A stretch of 64,000 nt of DNA from Platynereis dumerilii (lineage: Eukaryota; Annelida; Polychaeta; Phyllodocida; Nereididae), in the NCBI GenBank assembly GCA_026936325.1, contig JAPTHN010000025.1, positions 6,084,001 to 6,148,000 of the forward strand, given 5' to 3'. The notes below the pieces were generated by a model. That model was not told the DNA's origin. It ran no database searches and worked only from the letters and a program-made list of their open reading frames with translations. The translations under genes were made by a program, and so were the position numbers. Shown here in pieces: positions 11,246 to 23,700 of this stretch; position 1 is the first letter of the stretch; each line of letters starts with the position of its first letter.

Positions 11246-13090
11246 TATCTTGGATATTGTGAACACTGGCAGTGATCACATGCTTTGCCCTTATTCTGTT
11301 ATATTATACCAAGGTGTTTTGTTCAAGTGCACCCTATGGGAAAATGATGACCGTTTTGTGGGGTTATATTTGCGGAAGTTGCTATAAATAGTATTCTTGG
11401 GATATCCCATGGCCACCAGGCCTGTTTTATGGTGGCTGGGAAACAGGCTATAGTTTACTCATCAAAGGGCAGACTGAGGTTCCAATTTAGTCAAGAGATG
11501 GCTCTGTGGTCTCCTAAATTCTGATTGCTGTCAAAGGGAATTCCCTTGTGATGTATGCTGATGTTGGTGCACACATATGTAAGATTGGCTAAACAAGGTT
11601 TAATGTGAGTCTAAATGCAGTGTAGTGGGTGAAAATCATCTCTAAGTGTAGCTGAGAGACAATTATCTCGCAGAACCTACAAGAATATTGTGAAAGGCTG
11701 CTCCTTGAGCAATTTTAATCAATTTTAATCAATTTTCTATATTTGCACTTCCCCAGGTAGCACTTGAACCATATGCCTTCCTCTCTATCTCTAGAACTGC
11801 TAAGCCATTATAATTTCAGCCTGTGTTATGGACAATAAATTATTATGTAGTCCCATTGTCCTTGATGTTTGTAAAGCATGCTTTGTCAAATGCAACGAAA
11901 AGTGAATGGTAAATAAGCCTACTAGAAAAATCACTTAATTTTTCTACATTGCGTGGTATTCCTATGGATTTTCATCGAGACTTAAAAGTGTAGTCTTATT
12001 CTTGTTGATATTGTGGACAATGAATTGTGTTATAATTCCATTGTCCTTTTCGATTATAAAGCATGCTTTGTCAAATTCATTATTGTCTTTGATATTGTGG
12101 ACAATGAATTGTGTTATAATTCCATTGTCCTTGTCGATAATAAAGCACGCTCTGACGCGCTAATCTCGTAGTTGCACTTGGGCGATATTAAGGTGCTTTT
12201 CCCTTGTTCTGGCATCTACAGAATCGAGATTGGTGAATCCAACGTCGATGTCGCCAGCAGCTGCCTTTGGCGACGATTTCGGAGACTTTCTGTCGAATCG
12301 TAACAACACTAGTTGTAATTCCATTGTCCTTGTCGATTATAAACATGCTTTGTCAAATTCATTATTGTCTTTGATATTGTGGACAATGAATTGTGTTGAA
12401 ATTCCAATGTCCTTGTCGATTATAAAGCATGCCTTTTTAATTCATTCTTGTCTTTGATATTGTGGACAATGAGTTGTGTTGTAGGCCCATTGTCCTTGAT
12501 GTTTGTAAAGCATGCTTTGTCAAATGCAACGAAAAGTGAACGGTGAATAAGCCTACTAGGAAAATCACTCAATTTTTCTACGTTGCTTGGTATTCCTATT
12601 GATTTTCATTGAGACTTGAAAGTGTAGTTCTTTTCTTGTTGATATTGTGGACAATGAATTGTGTTGTAATTCCATTGTCCTTGTCGATTATAAAGCATGC
12701 TTTGTCAAATTCATTCTTGTCTTTGATATTGTGGACGATGAATTGTGTTGTAGGCCCATTGTCCTTGATGTTTGTAAAGCATGCTTTGTCAAACGCTACG
12801 AAAAGTGAACGGTAGATAAGCCTACTAGGAAAATCACTTAATTTTTCTACGTCGCTTGGTATTCCTATTGATTTTCATTGAGACTTGAAAGTTTTGTCTA
12901 CTATTCTTATTCTTGTTGATATTGTGGACAATGAATTGTGTTGAAATTCCAATGTCCTTGTCGATTATAAAGCATGCCTTGTCTAATTCATTCTTGTCTT
13001 TGATATTGTGGACGATGAATTGTGTTGTAGGCCCATTGTCCTTGATGTTTTGTAAAGCATCCTTCGTCAAATGCAACGAAAAGTGAACAA

Positions 13091-13546
13091 TAGACCCCGA
13101 AGACTCCGTGGTCAGTCACAGTTGAAACTCATGACTTGCTTGGCAAGAAATTCAATTGACTAGTCAGCTAAGTTGTCAAACTCTTGACATTGCTTGACTT
13201 AACGAACTCCAGGTGAATGAGGAAATTTCATAGGGTCCTTCCATTAGAAATTGTCAGAATTTGTGTACTTGGAAAACTGTTCAGTATGCAAATGTGTCCA
13301 ATTTTTAGGAAGTTTTAGGCTTGCATGGAATTAACGAAGGTCCTGAAAGAGTATGGTGTGCATGCTGTTCTCTTGCTGTTGAGAATGATACAAAGACCAA
13401 TTCTGTGAGGTAAAAATTAGTTATGGGACAGTGACTCAACTGAAGCTGTCTCAACTCTGGCTTGACTTGACTGAACATCATTTTGCTGCTTGGAAAGCTA
13501 CCTATGACTTCACTAGTCGACTTTATGTAGTCGACTTTAGGGTCTA
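13091..13546. mobile_element. Element inserted into the hairpin array, possibly hAT-like
   Basis: The left end TAGACCCCGAAGACT is matched inverted at the right end by CTTTAGGGTCTA. The flanking 8-mers gtgaacaa (13083-13090) and gtgaatga (13547-13554) look like an 8-bp target duplication differing at two positions, falling in the array's gtgaatggtaaataag segment. The inside is unrelated to the array and non-coding. The 8-bp duplication and TAG start suit a hAT-type MITE, but the family call is tentative. Confidence 0.5.
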
Positions 13547-14589
13547 GTGAATGATAAATAAGCATACTTGAAAAACCACAAATATTTTTCTACTTTGCTT
13601 GGTATTCCTATTGATTTTGATTAGGACTTGAAAGTGTAGTCTTACTCTTGTTGATATTGTGGACAATGAATGGGAGACTTCTCAGTGGCTGGTGGTGGCG
13701 CTACTGTACTAGAGGGTCACTGTGATGTCACCATTGTCACAATGTTGATGTCACAACTGTAACAATGACACAATTGATGACATCACCATTGTTTACCCAC
13801 TATTTAGTGAGGCATTGAAGTCCCCCATTATGTTGTGATTCCATTGTCCCTGTGACAGAAACATATATTTTATATGAATTATATAAAGTTTACACTGGGT
13901 AGCTTCTCTGTAGCGATACTTCATTGCACCTTCAAGAAGTCTCCCATCTCGAATACCTAGAATCAATACAATTTTTATTGCATTCTCCGTAACTGTAACT
14001 GGGACCAATAGATGATTGACATTGAAGGGATATTGTCCGTTGTGAAGTATGCTTTGTCAAATATGTCTCAACATTATTAAGTCTATAACAGATACAAATT
14101 TCATTTTGCAGCAACCGAGAGAACGTTGCACTTCCCCAACGTCGAGTGATAACAACGCAATAAAAGCAGCCTGCCTATCAGAGGGAAGTCCATTCTAGGT
14201 AGGGCAATTGGTTTTTTGGTCTTTTCTAAGTTTTCTTATCTTATGATATTGTGGACAATAAATTATGTGGTAGTCCCATTGTCCTTGATGCTTGTAAAGC
14301 ATGCTTTGTCAAATTCATTGTATAGTGAACAGAAAATAAGCCTGTTTGAAGATCACTTTATTTTTAGATCTCATAAGTGTAGTCTTGTTGTTGATATTTT
14401 GGAAAATGAATTGTGTTATAATTCCATTGTCCTTGTCGATCATAAATTATACTTTGTCAAATTCATTCTTGTCTTCGATATTGTGGACAATGAATTGTGT
14501 TGTAGACGTAGTCCCATTGTCCTTGTCAATCATGAAGTATGTTTTGTCAAATATGTCACTATTCTAATCCTATTAAATCTCTAAAAAAA

Positions 14590-15452
14590 ATGAATTAACC
14601 TTCTGGGTGCTCTGGAGAAAGCTGTTTAGAAAACAGTGAAAATTATGGACCCCTGTCAAATATTTCTCCAGAAGGGAAATTGTTTTATCATGGTCTCAAG
14701 ATTGCAAATCTACACCCAGGAAGTCTATAGCAATTGCAAATTTTCACATTGCAGCAACCAAGAGAGCGTGACACTTCCCTACTGCGAATGCCAATAAAAC
14801 AATGAAATCAGCCAGGCAATCAAGGTAAGTGCATTCTTGTTACCAAGCAATTTTTTTTTTGGCGCCAGCGGTACTAATTATTGCTTTTGATGCATCTGGA
14901 CATGCATTCATTAGAACTTTACCACTGCTTTTTTTAATCCAAATATTTTGCTGATGGGACGTAAAACACAAACTCGCGCCCCAATCACACAACCAAGATT
15001 TGTTGGCAAGAGCAAACTATAAAAAAATTGTGAATAACTGCTTTGTCAAATTCATATACCAGTCAATATGTGGATTTGAACACGCACCTCCATATTGCTC
15101 CCGAATAATGCATTTTTGTTTTTTAAAATCAGATTTTCTGTTAGTGGAGAACCCCTGGTTTTGTGCGCTGAAGCATTTTTTGGATTATATCACGTACATA
15201 TGGGTTATCGTTAGAAAGAAAAACGTTTTTCTCTCAATATGAGGTAAAATGATGCATTTCTGCCGACCAAAAAAATATTAAAGATTTAGGTTTTTCTAAT
15301 CAATATAATTAAGAATGACGAAAAAGATATCGGGCAATCGTATGTACCAATTTTCGCTTTCAAAAGTCTGGTTGTTATTGCTCAGATAGTTTCTGTAGAA
15401 AATTGGGTTTTGTGGATTGGGACAAACTCATGACCTTGCCATCTAAATAGCA
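14590..15452. other. Non-coding stretch, repeat fragments only
   Basis: No exon seen. Contains a worn fragment of the array's gcaaccaagagagcgtgaca segment near 14752 and an end fragment of the 9256-9731 element near 14947. The rest is AT-rich and unrecognised. Confidence 0.35.
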
Positions 15453-15857
15453 TTTTTACCTTCAGCGAACAGAGTTCGAAGAAGGTATTGTTATCACTTT
15501 GGTCAAAAGTTGTCCGTCCGTTTCATAGATGAAATTTGATATACATTACCTATATAATATTTAAGTGCCTTGTGTTGGTCTGCTTGGTAGTTCTTTTTAA
15601 GGGGTTTTGAAATATTCCCACCCATAGCTCTAAACCTATTCCTTGTTTATGCATGAAACTGGTCCATAATATTGTGTAAATTGATCTAGATAGGCCTTTC
15701 CATCATTCAACATGCCCTGGCAGGCAGGCGGGCATATAGATAATTTCAGACTAAGCTCGGGCCACTGTTGCAAATACTTCATGCAATTTTATTGTGTAAT
15801 GGTGACCTTTAATGGTGTTTTTTTCGCTGAAGGTTTGCTGCTGCGCAGCCTATGTTC
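15453..15857 (+). mobile_element. Palindrome-capped repeat, short copy
   Basis: Starts TTTTTACCTTCAGCGAAC, continues gaaggtattgttatcac and tccgtccg, and ends tcgctgaaggtttgctgctg then cgcagcctatgtt. The same start and end bound the longer copy at 38990-40003. The start folds on itself (ACCTTC to GAAGGT) and the end carries the palindrome GCTGCGCAGC. This copy lacks most of the internal tandem units. No coding capacity; the mobilising machinery is unknown. Confidence 0.65.
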
Positions 15858-16279
15858 CTATTTGAAAGTCAGATTTTCATTTATAGAACAAATATTTCAC
15901 TCCCAGATCAATTCCTTACTCGCAGAAAACTTTAAACTGTTCAAAATGTTCCACGAGTATGGCAATAATCAACTTTTGCTCTGGGAGTGTCAACTTTCAC
16001 TTCGGGAGCAAAATTTTCACTCTGAGAGTAAAAAGCTATACTTGGGGAGTTACTTTATGATTTCTGGATTTTGCGCCTATCAAGTTACTCTTGGCTTATT
16101 CGTTTTGTCTGTGTGAAAGGGGCTTCTCTCACTCAATAACTTTCAAAATATTTGGCATTAAAAGAAACGAAGTATATTCTCTAGTTTGCAGAATTGTCAT
16201 CAGATTCAAAATAGAGGTGGAATCTGATTGGCTGTATAGTGAAAGGAAGAAATATTTTATCTGTTTTATGGCAGAAAGT
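15858..16279. other. Non-coding, nothing recognised
   Basis: AT-rich sequence with loose repetition of ttttcactcygggag-like phrases at about 15890-16035. No splice-bounded exon. Confidence 0.3.
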
Positions 16280-18745
16280 CATTTGTCCACTAGTTGTCCA
16301 CTGGTTGTCCACTGGTTGTCCACCAGTTGCCAACAAATATTTGGAATTATTTGAGAAAAACCTGGTAAGGGACTCATTAATTGTGACTAACAGATCACCT
16401 GTAACTGTTGTTCATTTGACTACTACATATGGTAGATTGACCATGTTTGGGTAAAAATACAACAATTTTGACAATGAAAAAGTACAGAAAAAATTGTCCA
16501 CAATTACTCGCAATTTGTCTGAAAATGTGAGCAGAATGATATGAGTATTTCAAGATTAAAATTTCTAATTATCTCTTTTATTGTACCTTTCATTTAATAA
16601 GAAATACCGAGTCAGGCAGATTAACACACTGTTTTTCAAAAATGTCACTAGTGATGCAGACCGGACCGCCTTGGACCGGTCCGGTCCGCGGTCCAGCCCT
16701 GGACCGCCAAAATACCGGACCACCTACAAAAAACCGGTCCAGCGTTGGACCGGACCAGTCAAGTGCTGGTCTAGACCGGTCCAGTGATTTTTCATGTCAT
16801 GAATAGTATCGCATGAATTTTGTCATTTCGAAAAATGAAATTTATGTCGTATAGCATTTTTTTACCCCCATTTTATCATAATTTTTGAAATGCCGATGGA
16901 CCGCTTCTGGACCTGTCCAGTAACAAAATCGGACCACCCCATCCTGGACCAGACCAGGACCGGACCACTTTTGTAAATACCGGACCACCCTCTAAAAGGT
17001 GGTCCGGTCTGCATCATTAAATGTCACTTAATTTTCCAAGGAAACCTTAGAAAACGAGATAATCTGTTTGTGATGCTAATTACCGCTGAAGAGGAGTAAA
17101 CAAACAAATTGCAAAATTTTAATTTCTGATAAGTGAAATACTCTCCAAAGATAAACATATTGGTTGATGTATGAAATTGTGCATTTAAAAATGGTTACAA
17201 TTTCAACCATTTATTGCGGGTAAACAGTTGTCCGGAGTTGTCCACTTTTTCCACATTGTCCGCCCTTTGCCACCTGGCTGTCCCATGTTTCACACCAAGT
17301 TGTCCGAGTTGTCCACACTTCTCTCGATGTTGTCCACACAGTTGTCTGGGTTGCTCACACAGTTGTCTCTATTGTTCAAACAATTATCTGTTGTTCAGTC
17401 TGTTCTTCTTATCTTGAGCAAGACTTTGATCTGTAATTATTGGGTTACCCCAATCTGAAGAAGACTAAATATATATAATGGATATTTATATAGCGCTTAT
17501 TCCAGTAAACTGCAAACTAGCGTTTGTGCTTGATGGATTTATTTGTAGAAGCTCTTAAACATGTAAGTTTTAAGATTTCTCTTGAAGCCTTCAAGTGTTT
17601 TGGAGGCCTCGGCAATCTGAGAGAGTTGCTGCCTTGACAATCTACAGTTTTGGAGTAGCATGTGAAAATGCTCCGTCTTCATATTTGTTGTTTAATATTG
17701 TGGGAAGTTGGTTCATTTAAGAGCATTCTGTAATAACTTCTTGCCCATTTACTGTTTTCCAAGTTGTTAACATGAGTTTGAATTGTATTCATTCTGGAAT
17801 TGGCAGCCAAAGTAACACTCTCCTGCTCTTTAGAGTTCCTTGCTGGCAAGTGCAACTCTATTGCATTAGGCAGTGACAGTAACATTGTCGACATGGGTTG
17901 ACGATAATTGGAGTTTATTAAGTAGGTGTATCCTAATATTCCTTTTTAGGTGAGAATCTCTCCTGGAATGTTTGGTATGCATGAAGGCTGGCAGGGTGAC
18001 AACACTTGAGCTTTCGCCACCATTAACTCACTTTGTAAGCCAATTTAAACTTCATCAACCTGTGTATTTATGCATAAAGTCAACATTACATGCCTCTCCT
18101 GCTGTTATTTACGCAGTTATTTCCACAATTTGCTTGCCTCCCCTCTCCATATCCATGGCAAGCCATGCGCTTGCCAAATGGAGATTGGCAGAAAGCCCGA
18201 TGTTATTTCAATGGGAGTGGTTCACTTACTTATCAATGACTTTGACCCGTACCTAAAACACAATACAGAAAATTGGCAGCCATTGTTATCCCAGATGCCT
18301 CAATTATCAGCCTTTATGATCTACAAGTGGCAATTGCATGTCCATGGGGACTTCCCATGAGATCTCGCGAGAGTACGTCAATAGTTTGCGACCTTCTGTG
18401 GCATTGCACATGTGTTCCATGGAGGGTAGCAGTTTGTTGTTTTAAACTTATTTTGAGAAGTTTATTCCGTGAACTCCCCAATGGATAACTAGAAGATGAA
18501 CACAATTTCAGCTAAACTTCACTTGCTCGCTTAACTGGTAAAATATGCCACATGCAGTAATCAAATTATGAACAACTGTTGCTAGTGAAGCGTAACTAGC
18601 AATTGAGAGGTCCCTTACCAATATTTTTCTCACATAATTCCATATATTTGTGAAAAACTTCGGACGACATTTTGTGGACAACTTGTGGACAACTTGTGGA
18701 CAACTTGTGGACAACCGTAGGACAACCGTAGGACACCTGTAGGAC
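16280..18745. mobile_element. DNA-element relic with gttgtccac-rich inverted ends
   Basis: The left arm (16280-16450) starts with tandem ttgtccact repeats. It is matched in inverted order by the right arm (18540-18745), which ends in tandem acttgtggaca repeats. Similarity continues inward through a tggtaagggactc-like stretch, so the arms are about 170-200 bp. Further gttgtccac tandem copies lie inside at 17225-17360. A similar piece appears at 42910-43000. No transposase is visible. The interior hosts a younger MITE (16649-17019), so this is a nested locus. Confidence 0.6.
16649..17019. mobile_element. hAT-type MITE with 8-bp target duplication
   Basis: Ends TAGTGATGCAGACCGGACC and, inverted, TAATGATGCAGACCGGACC, flanked on both sides by the exact 8-mer aatgtcac (16641-16648 and 17020-17027). 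An 8-bp duplication and TAGNGNTG-like termini are hallmarks of hAT elements. The 371-bp interior is packed with ggtccggaccgg-type palindromes and has no coding frame, so it is non-autonomous. The exact flanking duplication points to a fairly recent insertion. Confidence 0.8.
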
Positions 18746-19190
18746 TACACAACAATATTATGCAAATAACTAAGCAATAAAAACCAGACCTTTCATTCAA
18801 CATGAACCACCCAGCCTTTATTTTTGATTTGGTAAAAAAAATGCATGTTTTAATAGCGTTTTGTAAGGATTTTTCTGGGTCTTTTCAAATATTGTGCAAT
18901 GTTAGACCTCAACTTTCAGTATCTCATAATATTTTCTTCACTTGTCTCAGGAGGAAGTTTGTAATTTTTTTCCAATGTTAACAGTCAGTTGCACACATCT
19001 AGATGCGTCATGAGCAAGTTGTATTCCAAATGACACATCCAGTCCTCACAGCTTAATAAAATTGACAGAATGATAATTTATTATATTTTTTCTTGGATGG
19101 TGCTAGGAAGCCTGGACAGGGTAACCTCTTGTGTCTAACGTTTGTAGACTTTTAACAAATAGACCTCGACAGATGAACATTTGAGGTACA
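18746..19190. other. Upstream region of the giant gene
   Basis: AT-rich, with no recognisable element. It may hold the promoter or an untranslated first exon, since an acceptor-like tttccag at 19217-19223 sits just before the likely start codon. No TATA box stands out at a convincing distance. Confidence 0.3.
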
Positions 19191-19227
19191 ATGTTATTTG
19201 ATTAATTTTCATATGGTTTCCAGAGTA

Positions 19228-20787
19228 ATGCGAAGATCCAGAAAAAGGGGGGCGGCATCTCCAAGTCCTACGGGGGACAGTAACGAAAGACGGGAACGTG
19301 CGAGGAAGAGGACGTCATCTTTGAGTCCTATGTCAGAGAAAAGAAAGAGCCGCAATAGAAATAGGACAGCAGCTGACAAAAACCAAAGACTGGGAATTAG
19401 TACAAGGAAGAGGACGGCATCTGACAAAAACCAAAGACCGGGAATTAGTACAAGGAAGAGGACGGCATCTTCGAGTCCTATGTCATCTTTGAGTCCTATG
19501 TCAGAGAAAAGAAAGAGCAGCGATAGAAATAGGACATCTCCAAGTCCTAGGGGGGACAGTAACGAAAGACGGGAATGTGCGAGGAAGAGGACGTCATCTT
19601 TGAGTCCTATGTCAGAGAAAAGAAAGAGCCGCAATAGAAATAGGACAGCAGCTGACAAAAACCAAAGACCGGGAATTAGTACAAGGAAGAGGACGGCATC
19701 TTCGAGTCCTATGTCATCTTTGAGTCCTATGTCAGAGAAAAGAAAGAGCAGCGATAGAAATAGGACATCTCCAAGTCCTACGGGGGACAGTAACGAAAGA
19801 CGGGAATGTGCGAGGAAGAGGACGTCATCTTTGAGTCCTATGTCAGAGAAAAGAAAGAGCCGCAATAGAAATAGGACAGCAGCTGACAAAAACCAAAGAC
19901 TGGGAATTAGTACAAGGAAGAGGACGGCATCTGACAAAAACCAAAGACCGGGAATTAGTACAAGGAAGAGGACGGCATCTTCGAGTCCTATGTCATCTTT
20001 GAGTCCTATGTCAGAGAAAAGAAAGAGCAGCGATAGAAATAGGACATCTCCAAGTCCTACGGGGGACAGTAACGAAAGACGGGAATGTGCGAGGAAGAGG
20101 ACGTCATCTTTGAGTCCTATGTCAGAGAAAAGAAAGAGCCGCAATAGAAATAGGACAGCAGCTGACAAAAACCAAAGACTGGGAATTAGTACAAGGAAGA
20201 GGACGGCATCTTCGAGTCCTATGTCAGGGAAAAGACAGAAAACTCAACGGAACAGAGAACTAACTGGAATTCGTATGCGCAAGTGGCGGGGAAGACGCTT
20301 AGGGACACGCAAACAATCTGAACTGGAACAAGATCAGTTAATGATGAAAAGAGAGAGAGACCGGAAAAGGAAAAAACTGAAAAGGGCTTCAGACCCTCTG
20401 CTTAGGGAAAGGGAAAGAAATTATGCACTTTCCAGACGGAGACACATGAAAGAAACACAGCTAGAGAAAACTGGCAGTGCATTTACCAAATCTGGAAAAG
20501 ACAGAGCATTGCAGAGGGCGAAGCGAAGCCTTCCTCAAGATCGCGAAAAGTGGAGTGAAATCGTTGCGACTTTGGTAGTAGAAGCATCTCCCATGAAGAA
20601 GAAGAAGTTGCAAGAGCGAGGTATCTTAACGCCAACGAAGGCAGGAAATGCCTTGGAATGTGTTGAAATATGTGACAATGTTTCTGCTGAGTGCGAAGAA
20701 CTGAAGACGAAGAGGTCCAGAGAGTGCTTGGAGCGGCGTCGCTCCTTAACAAAGATTCTCTGTGATGTGGGAAGCCCCCTTGAAATG
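19228..20787 (+). CDS. Exon 1: Arg/Ser/Pro repeat domain and basic region
   Basis: Starts at ATG 19228 (MRRSRKRGAASPSP); another in-frame ATG is at 19213, but an acceptor-like tttccag between them suggests the true exon may begin near 19224. Residues 1-330 are long tandem repeats rich in RKRT, SLSPMSEKRKS and RNRNRT. They resemble low-complexity SR proteins or nuclear linker tails. Residues about 335-520 are very basic (RERDRKRKKLKRASDPLLRE) and resemble the N-terminal region of invertebrate transposase-like proteins with Arg/Glu-rich helices. The exon ends GAAATG/gtaagac in phase 0. Nuclear location is likely from composition. No catalytic motif here. Confidence 0.7.
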
Positions 20788-23700
20788 GTAAGACTGAATT
20801 TCTTGTTATCCACAGTAATCTGGTTGGCCATCTCTTGTTGTTGTCCATCTCTCATTGTCCATCAGATAGCTCTTCTAGGATACTTCATCCACAGAATCGA
20901 TGTAAAGTGCTTACTCATTCAAGCTGGTAAGAAATTTGAATTGGGAAATATTCTTAAAGTGGCGTGAAGAGATGAATAATATTTCAGAAAAAGTCATTTG
21001 AAAAGCCAGTGCTGTCAAAAGAATGGACACTTTCTTGGTAGTGTGTACAATTTCAAAGGTCACAAGATAAACTTAAGTCAATAAATTTGAGGTCAGGAGG
21101 TACCAAAAATCATTTTGGTGCGCACCAAAATCTGACAGGAATGCTATTATATAGGGGAGAGCGCGGCACAGTGAGACGGTGGGCACAGTGAGACAAAGCC
21201 CGTAGCGTCTAGCTGGTACTGTTTACAGATCAACCCCCGTTTGTATAGCACAAAAAGTAAGTAAGTGAGAGTCTGACCTGTATTCGGAATGCCTACACAG
21301 CATATCGAGAGTGGAATTTCAATATTTCGGTTTTTAGCCGATAAAAGTAGATAATTTTGCTAAACGACTTTTTGTTATAATTCCCAAGAAAAATGGTATA
21401 ACGCAAATCAATTGCCAGGAATTCAAACCTTGATTATTTGCCTTAGTTTAGTGAGATAATGAACCACAATACAGGCATCTGGTCCGCAGCATTCAAAAAT
21501 TTTATAAAGAGAGCTGCGTGGGGCACAGTGAGACAGTTGGAGGCGGGGCACAGTGAGACATGGTAAAATACACTCGAAACGACCTGAATGTAAGGCGTAG
21601 CTTATGCCTAGATCACACGAGCATGGTTAAGTGACGGCGAAGTTGTAGAGGTGCCAGGAAGTCAAGTTTCGCCCAATTTCGGCGTTTCAAGCCATTTTTG
21701 GACAATTATATAATCAATTAAAGATTATTCATCGTCGTAGATTGATCCTAGGACGACGAGGCACTCGTTTTTTACGCCGAATCGCTCGTAATTACGGACG
21801 AGGCAAGAAGAGACTTGTGTCGGCGAGTTGTCAGGAGCCTCGACGCAGTTCCATTGCTTCAATGTTAAACTAGATTCGCCCAAGGAGTCTCTTTCTTCGC
21901 CCTAGCATGCTCTTTCTTCGCCCTAGCATCCTCTTACTTCGTCCTAATGTTCAATTACGCCCAAGCAAATACCTGTTACGGCCAAGCAAGTAGCTGTTTC
22001 GGCGTTTCAACAGCCTGTTTGTGTCGGCGAGTTGTTGTCTTTTTTCGCCGAAGTTCCATTGACTCAATGATAAGTAGCCTCGCCCAACCTGTCTCTAACT
22101 TCGCCCAACCTGTCTCTAACTTCGCCCAAGCTGTCTCTAACTTCGCCCAATCATTTTGGGGGGCTTTCTGGTCTCTTGCATCGTGGTTTCTTCCTTCGCA
22201 AAGATTCAACCGGTTGAATCTTTCGTGAAGCAACTTCTTGCCTCACCATAAGGTCATGTGACTTCTAGGAACTTTTGGCGAGGAAGTTTAAGAAGCGCCG
22301 TAGACGAAAATATCGTCGCCGAATTGTTGAATGTAGTTTAAAAACCTCCCTCTTTCCTGGAAAAGCAAGAAGCGACGCGACAAGAACCCTCTGTTACGTC
22401 TCCGTGAGAACTAGCCATTACAATTCACTATTAAAAACAAAATGCCTGCAATAAACTCCTGATTTTAGAGAGTCATATTCCAGGAGAAGGATTAGAATGA
22501 ATTTTGATTAGTATGTAACAGGTGCGGCAGGTTAAATAAGTCGTGCATGTGTCCTGTGCGATGCACTTTCGAAACATGCTCAAAAACGGACCTAAAAAAT
22601 CTCCTAGCCAGCTGCTATTATAAGAGTACAGTAGTTTCTGTAGCAACAATTGATGGAACAATTCTGCAGGTCCCGAGGATCGAGGGTTATGGCAGCAGAT
22701 GCCCTGTCTCACTGTGCCCCGCCTGCTGACACTTAACGAGCATGGATGTAACTCAAAATTTCTCCAAACCTGTAAAAGGTAGGAACCTGAAACAATATAC
22801 CCAACGTCGTTACCTGTAATGTAGACCTGATCTCATTTAACACGTTATTGCCAACATTTTGGAACACTTGAAAATAAAAAAAGTGTCTCACTGTGCCCCG
22901 CTCTCCCCTACACAGATGCTGTTACAGTGAATTACAGGGTTGCAATGATACATGAAATCTTGTATCGTGATATGTCATGATAGCTCCTGACGATATATTG
23001 TCTGTATCGCGATACATGTAACTTCTCATAAAAAAACACATTTTACATGAAAAATCCAAGTCCTTAGTCCACCAAAAAAAATAATATTTTATATCTGGGG
23101 AAGTGATGGGTAGATCTATTCGAAATAGCAAGCATGCAGACTATTTCATAATTTTCTTTAGTTTAAAAGGTGAAAAATTATTTTTAACGGAGTGTGCCCC
23201 AAATTAAGGTCTGTTTTACCCTAAATCGGCAGCCACATCTTCGGCCATGATATATGAAAAAGCCAGGTTTTTGTATCGTGATAATCCTAGATTTTGTATC
23301 ACGATAACGATGCAATATTATGTAGATATCGCGATACTAATGATATATCGATATATCGCTGCAACCCTAGTAACTGTTGTGGTGGACTTAAAAGACATCA
23401 ATTCAAACACTTTTGAAATTTAACATCTGCTTTTTCATTGTGGGAATGTATTTAGATGAGGACATTTATCTCCTCATGCCACTTTAATTAAGAATAAGAT
23501 GGTTATTCATTCTTTGTTCTCTTGAAATGGCCAACTTTAACAACAGGAGTGTTAAATGAGAAGACAATCTTGCAAAAAATATATATTTTCTTGACCATGT
23601 TGATCGCTCATTGATTCACAGTGCATGGTACTTAACTATGCTTAATATTTTGTTTAGGCCCTCAAGAAGTTACATTACAGTGCGTCCCGTCTAGCATGCA

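Larger units (their letters stand above)
9838..14560. repeat. Array of hairpin and palindrome repeat units
   Basis: About 20 copies of a hairpin-forming core (GGACAATGAATT, short loop, AATTCCATTGTCC) recur with variations. They are usually followed 10-20 bp later by the perfect palindrome AAAGCATGCTTT and then gtcaaa. Basic units are about 85 bp (tcttgtctttgatattgtggacaatg and onward). They are embedded in longer modules with gtgaatggtaaataagccta and catcgagacttgaaagtgtag segments. Spacing is irregular and other sequence is inserted at 11240-11810 and 13091-13546. No coding function is supported; short frames in it are by-products of repetition. Confidence 0.8.
20788..23657 (+). other. Intron 1 of the giant gene
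   Basis: GT-AG intron (gtaaga ... tgtttag), 2.87 kb. Nearly all its extra length is transposable-element sequence (elements at 21154-22908 and 22935-23369). The remaining flanks show no exon. Confidence 0.65.

Noticed and set aside
19209-20168. 319-codon opposite-strand frame over the exon 1 repeats (Leu/Phe-rich)
   Set aside because: By-product of the Arg/Ser-rich repeats read backwards. No splice signals or independent support.
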